Source: Candidatus Krumholzibacteriota bacterium (GTDB lineage Bacteria; Krumholzibacteriota; Krumholzibacteriia; JAJRXK01). Taken from it: a stretch of DNA of 48,421 bases. Both the position numbers and the translations under genes were made by a program. A model generated the notes under the pieces. That model did no database searches, had not been told where the DNA came from, and saw nothing but the letters and a program-made list of their open reading frames with translations. Within the stretch, counting starts at the first letter, position 1. Each line of letters starts with the position of its first letter. The stretch is from the NCBI GenBank assembly GCA_024276305.1, contig JAJRXK010000081.1, positions 1 to 48,421 of the forward strand. The letters run 5' to 3'. Positions 26,792-34,905 of this stretch are shown here, piece by piece.

Positions 26792-28780
26792 TCAGCGCAC
26801 GAGACTGATGCGCTGGGTGAAGAGCTGTCCTCCCGCACTCATCCGCACGACGTAGGTCGCGCTGGCCACGCGACTGCCCCGGTCATCCCGGCCCTCCCAG
26901 ACCACCGAATGCGTGCCGGCGCGCATGGACCGGTCGACCAGGGTGCGGACCACTCGTCCACGCAGATCGAAGACTTCCAGTCGCACGGAAGAGGGGTCGG
27001 ACAATTCGAAACGCAGAGTGGTGCGGGGGTTGAAGGGATTGGGCACATTCGGCAGCAGGCGGGTGATGCCCAAGGGCGCCGACGGCGCGGGGGTCCCCAC
27101 CGCTTCTACGGTCGCGGTCAATTCCACCGTCAAGGTAGTGCGATTCTGCGAGCCGCTCACCGAGGGGTCGTCCCGCGTCGAGAGACTGAGAGTGGCGGTG
27201 TAGGTCGTGCCCCCCGTTGCTCCGCTGTCATCGAAGCCGAGATTGACCGTCGCCGACTCCGGGGCAGCTCCGACAAGCGTCGGCGCAAAACCCAGGACCG
27301 CGAAGCGGGATGCATCCGGACCGGTCAACTGAGCGGCATAGATCTCCAGCTTGGCCGGGAGCGCGGCACTCGAAGCATTGAACACCTGAACGCCGAGATT
27401 CGAGAATTGCCCTACCGGATGCTGGCCGAAGTCCGCATTGGAAGCGGTGACCTCCAACGCGGCATCGAAGGAAGGCAGGGAGGGACTCACCACCGTCACC
27501 GACACCGGAAGAGCCTGATCCGAGAGATCCACCGCATCGGAGTTCACCTGGACCGATCCCGCATAATTGCCCTCGACGGAGCTATCCGCCACGATCGAGA
27601 CCGACGAGGACCCACCCGCATTCACTTGGAAGGTCAGGGGAAAGGCGGCGAAGGGAGCCGAGGTGGCCACAGTCGCGTCGAGCTCGTCGGATCCCCCAGG
27701 CGCAGGATTGGACACCGTCATCGTGGCCTGGGCCGGAGTCCCGACCAGCACTTGCCCCATGGCGAGAGAACCACTCAGCGCCAGCTGCGCCGGAAGTTGC
27801 AAGTCTACGACGACGGGAAGGTGATCACTCGCCCTCCGAAGACTATTCGCCAGAGCTTGTCCCACCGCGGCATTGGTCGGAGCAGCATTCAGGTCGGAAT
27901 TGAAGTGCAGGCCATCCTGTCCGAAGGCCTTGTAGGTCGATTCGAGAAGGTCGAGGCCCTCGTTGTCGAGGAGATCGTCGTTGGCGAGTACGAAATCGAA
28001 GCGATCGTCCATGCCTCCGGTAGCTCCACCATCCCCCAAGGAGACCGTCCTCGTCGACTGAGTGTGGATATCCGCGAACGCGGGGTTGTCGTGCCAACTT
28101 CCCACTCGATTGATCGGATCGAAGAGCTGGCCGGAGTTGTTGGCCTGCGAACCTGTGAGTTCGGCCCACGCCGGCTCGCCGCTGTCGTAGAGATTGAAGT
28201 CCCCCGCCACCACGAAATTGGAGTTGGGAGGCAGGGTCTCGAGGTAGTTCCGCAGGATCTGCACTTCGGCGAATCGCTTGGCTTCGTTCGTACTGCCGGT
28301 CGAAGCCTTGAGATGCACCACGAACACGTAGAGATCTGCGGCGGAGGAGGAATAGCCCACCGGCGACATTCTCCACCACTCGATCGTGCGCAGCGCGGTG
28401 GTGATCTGCCCGTGCGCGAGTTCCGAGAAGGCACTGCTCTTGTAGTAGAGAGCCCGCTCGGAATCATTGCTCAATGTGAACTGAGCCATGGTCCACTCTC
28501 CCGGCTGGGCCACTTCCAAGACATTGTCCCGGAATTGCAGGGCCCCGACGGTGTCGCGGATTTCCTCCGTCACCAGGAGATCCGGATTCACCGCCGTGAT
28601 CACCGCTCGAAACTCGGGCTCGCGAATGGCGCTCGTGGATCCGGGAAAGTTGAGGGTATTCCAGGACATGAAGCGGGCCGCGGATGCGGGTGAGCCCAGG
28701 AGGGACACCCCCGCCAGAGCCACGATCAACAGGCAAGAACTGCGTTGAGCCCCGCAAATGCGGGATCGGAGGGGAGGCAT
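26792..28780 (-). CDS. Secreted endonuclease/exonuclease/phosphatase with T9SS-like C-terminal domain
   Basis: 662 aa. Signal peptide (CLLIVALAGVSLLGSPASA), then an EEP-fold domain (about 35-330) with MSWNTLNF, TEEI, VVAGDFNLYD and ASDHLPVV, the conserved active-site set of DNase I-like enzymes. Two Ig-like 'choice-of-anchor D'/ASH-type domains follow (about 335-440 and 450-565). The C-terminus, from LPNVPNPFNP to the final FTQRISLVR, is a FlgD-Ig domain of the type used as a sorting signal by type IX secretion in FCB bacteria. It would act on extracellular nucleic acids or phosphoesters. AAGGA precedes the ATG. Confidence 0.9.
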   Translation of the reverse strand: MPPLRSRICGAQRSSCLLIVALAGVSLLGSPASAARFMSWNTLNFPGSTSAIREPEFRAVITAVNPDLLVTEEIRDTVGALQFRDNVLEVAQPGEWTMAQFTLSNDSERALYYKSSAFSELAHGQITTALRTIEWWRMSPVGYSSSAADLYVFVVHLKASTGSTNEAKRFAEVQILRNYLETLPPNSNFVVAGDFNLYDSGEPAWAELTGSQANNSGQLFDPINRVGSWHDNPAFADIHTQSTRTVSLGDGGATGGMDDRFDFVLANDDLLDNEGLDLLESTYKAFGQDGLHFNSDLNAAPTNAAVGQALANSLRRASDHLPVVVDLQLPAQLALSGSLAMGQVLVGTPAQATMTVSNPAPGGSDELDATVATSAPFAAFPLTFQVNAGGSSSVSIVADSSVEGNYAGSVQVNSDAVDLSDQALPVSVTVVSPSLPSFDAALEVTASNADFGQHPVGQFSNLGVQVFNASSAALPAKLEIYAAQLTGPDASRFAVLGFAPTLVGAAPESATVNLGFDDSGATGGTTYTATLSLSTRDDPSVSGSQNRTTLTVELTATVEAVGTPAPSAPLGITRLLPNVPNPFNPRTTLRFELSDPSSVRLEVFDLRGRVVRTLVDRSMRAGTHSVVWEGRDDRGSRVASATYVVRMSAGGQLFTQRISLVR

Positions 28781-28979
28781 GGCGAGATCCTTTCCGGCTG
28801 GAAGTGCATACGGATTATAGCACTCTCCGCCACCGCACGCCGCTTCCCCGACCCCATGGACCGGATTCTGGGTCGACAGATGAACCTTTCCCCGCTCTCA
28901 TGCGTCTAGGTGAGAGGGCCGCGCCCGAGAAGGGGCACCAGGCGGTCGAGTCGTTCCCCCCACCCTCCGGAGTATTGGG

Positions 28980-29933
28980 ATGAATCGCGTCGGAAAAGTG
29001 GCCCTGGGCTGCCTTCTCTTTCCCATCGGACTCCTCGTCCTGACGGTGATCGTCTTCCTGGGAGCCCGGGCCACGGGCGTCCCCGAGCCTCGGCTCACGC
29101 AGACCGAGTTGAGTCAGCCGGTGGAGGAGTCGATCCCGCAGACGGCGCTTCGTCGGTCCGAGGGTTTCGACGGCCCCGAATCCGCAGAGGTCGAACCAGA
29201 GATCGTAGTGATCCTGGAAATGGAAGAAGGCCGCTTCACCGTCGCCTCCGGACCGGCCGAGGAGGGAATCCGCGTGCAGGCGGATTACGACGAGGCCACC
29301 TACCGCTTGCAGAAGAACTATGACCTCGAAGGCGAGACCCCGGTCTTTCGTCTCCGTTTCCGCTCCACGGTGAGTCTGCTCCGCCGCCTGGCCCAGGACG
29401 GATCCTTCTCGGACGATGACGTGGACCAGAACCAGATCGACGTGATCTTGCCCCAGAACGTGGCCATGAAGCTGATCCTCCGATTCAAGAAAGCGGAGGC
29501 GGAAATCCACCTCGATGGCCTCGCTCTCACCGATCTGGTCACAGAATTTCGCATGGGGGAGTATTCTGTGCTGTTGGACGAGCCCAATCCCGTCCCCATG
29601 CGCGCCTTCGTGGGCGACTTCGCGATGGGGGAATTCGAGATCGAAGGCCTTGCGAATTTCCGGGTCCGGCGTGCGAAGGTGAAGGGGCAGCTCGGAGAAT
29701 GCCGGATCGACTTCCGGGAGTCGCTGCTTCGAGACACGGAGATCGGGGTCCACTGGAAGATGGGAGAGGTGAACCTCCGAGTGCCGGCGGACGCGTTCTG
29801 GGACCCGAGCAGCAGTGTCACCGCCAGTCTGGGGGAAGTGACCACCGATCGCGGCCGCCCCGACCAGGACTTCGATCCCGAGGTGACTCGACGATTGAAG
29901 GTTGACGCCTCGATCTTCATGGGGGAAATCTAG
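28980..29933 (+). CDS. Membrane-anchored toast-rack/LiaF-like protein
   Basis: 317 aa. One N-terminal transmembrane helix (VALGCLLFPIGLLVLTVIVFLG) anchors a long extracytoplasmic beta-rich domain. The repeating GEYSVLLDE, GDFAMGEFEIEG, GEVNLRVPAD pattern and the final VDASIFMGEI are typical of toast-rack (DUF4097/LiaF) proteins, whose exact function is mostly unknown. ATG at 28980 follows a GGAG at usable spacing. The downstream AhpD-like gene starts 73 bp later. Confidence 0.72.
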   Translation: MNRVGKVALGCLLFPIGLLVLTVIVFLGARATGVPEPRLTQTELSQPVEESIPQTALRRSEGFDGPESAEVEPEIVVILEMEEGRFTVASGPAEEGIRVQADYDEATYRLQKNYDLEGETPVFRLRFRSTVSLLRRLAQDGSFSDDDVDQNQIDVILPQNVAMKLILRFKKAEAEIHLDGLALTDLVTEFRMGEYSVLLDEPNPVPMRAFVGDFAMGEFEIEGLANFRVRRAKVKGQLGECRIDFRESLLRDTEIGVHWKMGEVNLRVPADAFWDPSSSVTASLGEVTTDRGRPDQDFDPEVTRRLKVDASIFMGEI

Positions 29934-30006
29934 ATACTGGAGAATCGACCGCGAGGAGCCGAGATCCGTTGAGCTCCCGCGCCCTCACCGCCCGGGAGTT
30001 CAGGAA

Positions 30007-30342
30007 TTGAGTGACCACTACTACCGCCGCGAGGACTTGCCTCGCTTCGAGACCATGGGCGAAGATGCGCCGGAACTCTGGCGACGCTTCAATCAATGGT
30101 ACGGGCCCGTCTTCGAGGATGGCGCCCTCACTGCCCGGGAGAAATCCCTCATCGCGCTTGCCGTCTCCCATGCGGTCCAGTGCCCCTACTGCATCGACGC
30201 CTACACCCAGGACTGTCTGCAGAAGGGTTCCGACCTCGAGCAGATGACCGAAGCGGTCCACGTTGCCGCCGCAATCCGCGGCGGAGCGACCTTGGTCCAC
30301 GGGGTCCAGATGCGAAACACCGCCGAAAAACTCTCGATGTAG
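30007..30342 (+). CDS. Arsenosugar biosynthesis-associated AhpD-like protein
   Basis: 111 aa single-domain alkylhydroperoxidase-like (CMD) protein. The redox pair C59/C62 in QCPYCIDAYT and the downstream His-containing helix are intact. The SDHYYRREDLPRF start and overall sequence match the small peroxidase-like family that regularly accompanies ArsS in arsenosugar clusters; its biochemical job there is unproven. The likely start is TTG at 30007, with GGGAG eight bases upstream and family-matching N-terminus; an ATG at 29902 would overlap the preceding gene. It is followed 15 bp later by arsS. Confidence 0.88.
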   Translation: MSDHYYRREDLPRFETMGEDAPELWRRFNQWYGPVFEDGALTAREKSLIALAVSHAVQCPYCIDAYTQDCLQKGSDLEQMTEAVHVAAAIRGGATLVHGVQMRNTAEKLSM

Positions 30343-30357
30343 AAAGAGACGGCCCCG

Positions 30358-31419
30358 ATGGCTCTCAACCCCAGCATGCTCCGCCGCGATCACCCTCTCG
30401 CCTCCGCTCCGGCGCAGGTAGACTACCTCGAGAAGAGTGAGGCGGGGCCGCTCTTCGAGGAGAAACTCCTCGCCTCCGGCCTCATTCCCTACCGTCCGCT
30501 GAGCCTCGAGGTGCTGCAGCTGAATGTGGGCCGACGGTGCAACCAAACCTGCGCACACTGCCATGTCGACGCGGGCCCCGATCGCAAAGAGGAGATGTCG
30601 GACCGAGTTCTCGAAGCCTGTCTGACCTTCCTCGAGCAGACCGACACCACGACTCTCGACATCACCGGGGGAGCCCCTGAGCTTCACCCACGATTCCGTG
30701 AGCTCGTCACCCGCGGCCGTGCGATGGGACGAAGGGTCATTCACCGCTGCAACCTGACCGCGATTCTCCTCCCGGCCTACGCCCATATCCCCGAGCTTCT
30801 GGCCGAGCACGGTGTCGAGGTCGTGGCCTCTCTCCCCAACTATCTCCCCAAACAGACGGACCGGCAGCGAGGGGAAGGGGTCTTCGACTCCTCCCTGGAA
30901 GGCCTGCACCGGCTCAATGAACTCGGTTACGGTCGAGAGGGCACGGGACTCGTCCTGAACCTGGTCACCAATCCGGTGGGCGCATTCCTGCCTCCGCCCC
31001 AGGCCAGTTTGAACCGGGACTGGAAAGCACAGCTCCAGGCACGATATGGCATCGTATTCAACGAGGTCTTCACCATCACCAACATGCCCATCTCTCGTTT
31101 CCTCGAGTTCCTCGTCGACTCGGGAAACTTCGACGGCTATCTGCAGAAGCTCCAGAGCGCGTTCAACCCCGCCGCTGCCGCCGCCACGATGTGTCGGTCC
31201 ATGATCTCCGTCGACTACGATGGAAACCTCTACGACTGCGACTTCAACCAGATGCTCCAACTCCGGGCGAAGATTCCGGTGGCGAACATCGTGGACCAGA
31301 ACCCCGAAGAACTCGCCACCAGCCTTCTCGAACGTGACATTCGAGTCAGCCGGCACTGCTTCGGCTGCACCGCGGGCGCAGGCTCGAGCTGCGGCGGAGC
31401 GGTGGCCGACGAGGGCTGA
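30358..31419 (+). CDS. arsS: Arsenosugar biosynthesis radical SAM enzyme
   Basis: 353 aa. The radical-SAM [4Fe-4S] cysteines are C61, C65 and C68 in CNQTCAHCHVDAGP. The C-terminal cysteine-rich module (C334, C337, C345; CFGCTAGAGSSCGG) matches the DUF3641-type region that characterises ArsS. By family, it transfers the 5'-deoxyadenosyl moiety of AdoMet to dimethylarsinous acid, giving the precursor of arsenoribosides. Further cysteines near residue 280 (ATMCRSM and YDCDFNQML) are also family features. Forms a unit with the AhpD-like gene. Its stop is 3 bp from the convergent thiD stop. The matching methyltransferase is at 0.1-1.1 kb. Confidence 0.93.
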   Translation: MALNPSMLRRDHPLASAPAQVDYLEKSEAGPLFEEKLLASGLIPYRPLSLEVLQLNVGRRCNQTCAHCHVDAGPDRKEEMSDRVLEACLTFLEQTDTTTLDITGGAPELHPRFRELVTRGRAMGRRVIHRCNLTAILLPAYAHIPELLAEHGVEVVASLPNYLPKQTDRQRGEGVFDSSLEGLHRLNELGYGREGTGLVLNLVTNPVGAFLPPPQASLNRDWKAQLQARYGIVFNEVFTITNMPISRFLEFLVDSGNFDGYLQKLQSAFNPAAAAATMCRSMISVDYDGNLYDCDFNQMLQLRAKIPVANIVDQNPEELATSLLERDIRVSRHCFGCTAGAGSSCGGAVADEG

Positions 31420-31422
31420 AGC

Positions 31423-32235
31423 TCAGGGCAGGCCCTCGCCTCCATAGTACTCCCAGAAGAGATGGGGAATACGCATCGGGGACCAGCCAATGAAGTAGCT
31501 GGAATCGATCGCGGCATGGACGAAGGTCTTGGCTTCGCCCACCGCATCTTCCATCCTCCGACCTCGGCTCAGAAAGCATGCGACCGCCGAAGACAGGGCA
31601 CAGCCGGTCCCGCGGGCGGGAAGACCGCCGATCCGAGGCGCAGCGAAGTCCTGCACCACGCCCGCGTCGTTCAGAAGGAGATCCTGGGCCAGTTCCCCTT
31701 CCCGATGGCCTCCCTTGAGAAGCACCGCCCGGGCACCCAGGGACAGAAACTCCCTTCCCGCATCGACCAGGGCCGGTGGGTCGGGGGCCACCGACCGGCC
31801 GAGAAGGGTCTCCATCTCCGGATGGTTCGGGGTGACAAGGTCCGCACGGGGCACCAAGAGATTCATGATCGCCCGGTCCACACCCTCATCCACCAGAGCG
31901 GGGCCACTGCTCGCCCTCAGAACCGGATCGAGGACCACCGGGGTCGTCGCGTGGCGCTCCAGATAGTCTCCAACCTCTTCGACGAGGGAGACTTCCGACA
32001 ACAATCCGACCTTGATCGCTGCGGGCTCGACGGTCGCGTCGACGGCCTCGAGCTGAGCCCGTAGGGTTTCGACCCCCACCGAACCGGTCCCGGCCACCTC
32101 AACCGCAGACTGGGCGCTGACCGCACTCACCGCCAACGTGGCGTGAACCCCCAGGGCGGAACAAGTGCGGAGATCCGCCGCGAGCCCGGCGCCGCCCGTC
32201 GGGTCCGAACCGGCGATGATCAGAACCGTGTGCAT
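31423..32235 (-). CDS. thiD: Hydroxymethylpyrimidine/phosphomethylpyrimidine kinase
   Basis: 270 aa ribokinase-like enzyme. The N-terminal IAGSDPTGGAGLAADLRT loop and the catalytic/anion-hole motif GLPARGTGCALSSAVAC (about 217-233) are intact; KVGLLSE and VVLDPVLRASSG complete the pattern. It phosphorylates HMP and HMP-P for thiamine synthesis. A GGGAGAAG sequence precedes the ATG. Standing alone here without other thi genes. It is divergent from the EamA transporter with about 68 bp between the starts, and convergent with arsS. Confidence 0.93.
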   Translation of the reverse strand: MHTVLIIAGSDPTGGAGLAADLRTCSALGVHATLAVSAVSAQSAVEVAGTGSVGVETLRAQLEAVDATVEPAAIKVGLLSEVSLVEEVGDYLERHATTPVVLDPVLRASSGPALVDEGVDRAIMNLLVPRADLVTPNHPEMETLLGRSVAPDPPALVDAGREFLSLGARAVLLKGGHREGELAQDLLLNDAGVVQDFAAPRIGGLPARGTGCALSSAVACFLSRGRRMEDAVGEAKTFVHAAIDSSYFIGWSPMRIPHLFWEYYGGEGLP

Positions 32236-32303
32236 GGATTCGCTTCTCCCGGAATACGCGGAACCGGTGGCTGGCCTGGAAGGTTGAGCCTACCCTGCCC
32301 CGC

Positions 32304-33200
32304 ATGCGTATCGACAAGGTCACCTCCGCCCTCCTCCTCGTCCAGCTTCTCTTCGCGATGCACTACGTGGCATCGAAGTGGCTCCTGGGAGAGATACCGG
32401 CCCGAGCCTGGGTCGCCCTGCGAGTCGGCGGGGCGGCGATCTTTCTGCTCCTCTTCACCCGGCGGTGGTGGCCTCGCTACCGTGAGATCCGTCCACATCT
32501 GGGCCGTCTGATCTTGCTCAGCCTCTTCGGAGTGTGCCTCAATCAGATTCTGTTCCTGGAAGGGCTTTCGCGGACGGTCCCCTCGCACAGCGCGCTGATC
32601 AACACCTCGATCCCCGTCGCCACGCTCTTGGTGGCCGTGGTGGCGCGTCAGGAACAGCTGGGCCTGCGAAAGGTCCTCTCCATCGCCCTCTCCCTCGGAG
32701 GCGTGCTACTCCTGCTGGGCGTGGACCAACTGGACTTCCGGAGCACCGGAGTCGTCGGAGACGTCCTCTGCCTGGCCAATGCCACTTCCTTCTCAGTTTT
32801 CCTCGTGCTCTCCCGGCCGGTGATGCGAGAGCTCCCCCCCACCGTGGTCACCCCGGTGATCTTCACCTTCGGAGCCTTGGGGGTGGGACTCTACGCGGCA
32901 CCCTCTCTCGCCGCCGTCGAATGGATGCAGCTTCCCGCCTCGGTGTGGTGGATCGGATTGGCCATCGTTCTCGGACCCACGGTCGGCGCTTACTTCCTCA
33001 ACCAATGGGCGCTCTCCCGAGTGGAGTCGTCCCGGGTCGCGCTCTTCATCTACCTGCAGTTCCTGATGGCCGCTCCCCTCTCCTACTTCTTTCTCTCGGA
33101 ATCTCTGAGCTGGCGCCTTCTCCCCGCCGCCGCCCTGGTCTTCGCCGGAGTGGCCCTCTCGACCTCCACCCCCCCTCGAAAGACAGAGGCGACTCCCTGA
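32304..33200 (+). CDS. EamA-family membrane transporter
   Basis: 298 aa with ten transmembrane helices in two EamA repeats. Helix starts such as LLLVQLLFAMHYVASKWLLG, PSHSALINTSIPVATLLVAV, VYLQFLMAAPLSYFFLSESL-like and final LVFAGVALSTSTPP show the repeat pattern. Substrate unknown. Distinct from the EamA gene at 15.2 kb, with little local identity. Its stop lies inside a perfect-looking hairpin that probably ends transcription. Confidence 0.88.
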   Translation: MRIDKVTSALLLVQLLFAMHYVASKWLLGEIPARAWVALRVGGAAIFLLLFTRRWWPRYREIRPHLGRLILLSLFGVCLNQILFLEGLSRTVPSHSALINTSIPVATLLVAVVARQEQLGLRKVLSIALSLGGVLLLLGVDQLDFRSTGVVGDVLCLANATSFSVFLVLSRPVMRELPPTVVTPVIFTFGALGVGLYAAPSLAAVEWMQLPASVWWIGLAIVLGPTVGAYFLNQWALSRVESSRVALFIYLQFLMAAPLSYFFLSESLSWRLLPAAALVFAGVALSTSTPPRKTEATP

Positions 33201-33245
33201 GGAGCCGCCTCTGTTGCGAGGATGGAACTCGGCGCGACCGAGTTC
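33186..33245. terminator. Two hairpins between convergent genes
   Basis: GAGGCGaCTCC (33186-33196) pairs with GGAGcCGCCTC (33201-33211) around the stop codon of the EamA gene, and GAACTCGG (33225-33232) pairs with CCGAGTTC (33238-33245). Together they can stop transcription from both sides, the second one serving the minus-strand gene that ends at 33260. Confidence 0.65.
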
Positions 33246-33259
33246 TGCACCCAATTCCC

Positions 33260-33877
33260 TCAGTACTGGGACTTCACCTCACCCCAACTCGACTCGTCGG
33301 TCGGCACGATCGGCACCTGAGGTTCCGTCTTGCCATCCCAATTCTCGTCGTAACCGGGTTGGGTCACCGTGCTTCGAGTACTGATGCCACTGAGGAAGGA
33401 CCATCCCAGACGATCTGCCGGGGCGATCTCGTCGATCCTCGACCCTCCGCTCCAATCGACCGACCCGCTGACGCTTCCCATGCTCGAGGTGAACATGGTT
33501 CGACCCAGCGAAACCAGACTCCCGCTGAGCAACGCCACTCCATCGCTGAAGGTCGCCGGAGCCGTGTAGTCTCCGGGAGTCGCCGCATCTTCATAGATCA
33601 CCACGGTCCCGCCGGCATATTGCTGCGTGAAACCGGTGGCCAGAAGATTGAGATTCGTGACCACGATGGTGTACTCGAAATTTGCGAAGTCGAGGGGCAG
33701 GGGAGTGTCCACCTGCCCGTTGTTGTTGATCACACCGTAGAGAGTGAGATTGCCCCCCACGGTGTTGGGAACGAGAACCTGCGCGTTGAAATCGAAGTAC
33801 TGTTGAGCGCTGGCAGGTCCAACGGCGATCACGCAGAAGGCGAGGCTGATGATCGCGATTCGTTTCATGTCCAACAT
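33260..33877 (-). CDS. Secreted protein of a tandem paralogous pair (copy B)
   Basis: 205 aa. Signal peptide (KRIAIISLAFCVIAVGPASA) then a compact, G/T/S/Y-rich all-beta protein. Blocks YTIVVTNL, GGTVVIYEDAA, FSDGVALLSGSL and GSVSGSVDWSGGS line up with IYITGLVSG, GGTIEVYDDPS, FTNGALLLQGNF and GSYQGNIDGVGGT of the neighbouring gene, so the two are diverged copies. No PEP-CTERM or sorting tail is seen. No family I recognise. The start codon at 33877 is ahead of a GGAGG at slightly long spacing; an ATG nine bases downstream is the alternative. 35 bp after its neighbour. Confidence 0.65.
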   Translation of the reverse strand: MLDMKRIAIISLAFCVIAVGPASAQQYFDFNAQVLVPNTVGGNLTLYGVINNNGQVDTPLPLDFANFEYTIVVTNLNLLATGFTQQYAGGTVVIYEDAATPGDYTAPATFSDGVALLSGSLVSLGRTMFTSSMGSVSGSVDWSGGSRIDEIAPADRLGWSFLSGISTRSTVTQPGYDENWDGKTEPQVPIVPTDESSWGEVKSQY

Positions 33878-33912
33878 TGCGTCTGAATACCTCCGGACGG
33901 GTAACGCGCGGT

Positions 33913-34584
33913 CTATTCGTAGAGCGCCTTGATGGCGCCGAAGCTCAGGTTCTCGGTGGGCACCGCCGCATCGACTTCGAGAGTGCCATCGATCTGCAGG
34001 TCGTAGCCGTTGGGCAGTTGCGCCCCCGCACCCTTGGTGAAGGCGCCACCGAAGGTGTAGGCACAATTGGCCCCTCCATTACAGAGCTGGGCCACCGTAC
34101 CCCCGACTCCGTCGATATTTCCCTGGTACGAACCCGCCCCCGCACTATTGAGCACCAACGTGAAGTCGGTGAAGTTGCCCTGCAGCAGCAAGGCACCATT
34201 GGTGAAGGTGGAGAGCTGCGTATTGGGAGGCAGAACGCCCCAATCATGGTCCTTGGAGGGGTCGTCGTAGACCTCGATGGTCCCCCCGGTATAACCGATG
34301 AAGGTGAACCCGCTGACGGGATCGAAGGTCTCTCCACCGGAAACGAGGCCCGTGATGTAGATGGTCACCTCGGAAACACCCAGATCCACCCCGAAGAGGG
34401 GATCGAGTGCCACTGCAACTGCACTGATCGAGAGTACGTCCCCCGCCACACTGTGCGGGATGCCGCCGGTCTCCCAACCGAATCCAGAATAGTCCATCAA
34501 CAGGACGGTCTGAGCCATGGCCGGTGCAGCCACCAAACTGAGGACGACAGCCAGGGCTGCAATCCGCGTGAACCAACGAAACAT
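33913..34584 (-). CDS. Secreted protein of a tandem paralogous pair (copy A)
   Basis: 223 aa. Signal peptide (RIAALAVVLSLVAAPAMA) then an all-beta secreted protein with the blocks shared with the downstream gene. A single disulfide is possible between the two cysteines of LCNGGANCAYTF, which the other copy lacks. Function unknown. GAGGAG seven bases before the ATG is a strong ribosome-binding site. The pair forms a minus-strand operon and probably encodes secreted structural or matrix proteins; this is only a guess from composition. Confidence 0.68.
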   Translation of the reverse strand: MFRWFTRIAALAVVLSLVAAPAMAQTVLLMDYSGFGWETGGIPHSVAGDVLSISAVAVALDPLFGVDLGVSEVTIYITGLVSGGETFDPVSGFTFIGYTGGTIEVYDDPSKDHDWGVLPPNTQLSTFTNGALLLQGNFTDFTLVLNSAGAGSYQGNIDGVGGTVAQLCNGGANCAYTFGGAFTKGAGAQLPNGYDLQIDGTLEVDAAVPTENLSFGAIKALYE

Positions 34585-34905
34585 GTAGTGCTCCTCTCGG
34601 CGGCCCCAAATTCTCCCGGAGGAGAATGGGACTCGGGGCTCAGGGCTGCGAGGGGAATGCCCCGCAGGGGATCAGGAATGAATCATCTTTGGAGCCTTGG
34701 AACCGGGCCGTGCACACTTCGAGGCTCTGCGCACCAATCCAGTGCCGGAACTGTAGCACAAGTCACGATCGGAAAGAAAGCGGCCGTGTGGACCACGGCC
34801 GGGAATTCTGGGGAAAGACGGACCCCCGGAGAGGTGGTTTCGATCCAAGTCGCGAGGGACAGTGAACAAAAAGAAGAAATCGGAGAGCGCACCGACCCCT
34901 CGGGC
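34585..34905. other. Gene-free region with an arcC-side terminator
   Basis: Between the secreted-protein pair and carbamate kinase I find no gene on either strand. It holds the terminator described for carbamate kinase. The promoter of the secreted pair must lie in the part near 34590-34700, but none is obvious. Confidence 0.5.
34772..34801 (-). terminator. Rho-independent terminator after carbamate kinase
   Basis: A perfect 8-bp stem CGGCCGTG (34781-34788) and CACGGCCG (34794-34801) with loop TGGAC. Read on the minus strand the stem is followed by CTTTCTTTCC, giving a pyrimidine-rich tail. It lies about 105 bp beyond the carbamate kinase stop, in the right orientation for that gene. Confidence 0.65.

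Noticed and set aside
24106-26838. Longer version of the M14 protein starting at 26838
   Set aside because: It would overlap the nuclease gene and lose the clean signal peptide; GTG 26676 has the better ribosome-binding site.
26690-28693. 667-codon open frame on the plus strand opposite the nuclease gene
   Set aside because: Antisense to a protein with signal peptide, active site and C-terminal domain; no own domain.
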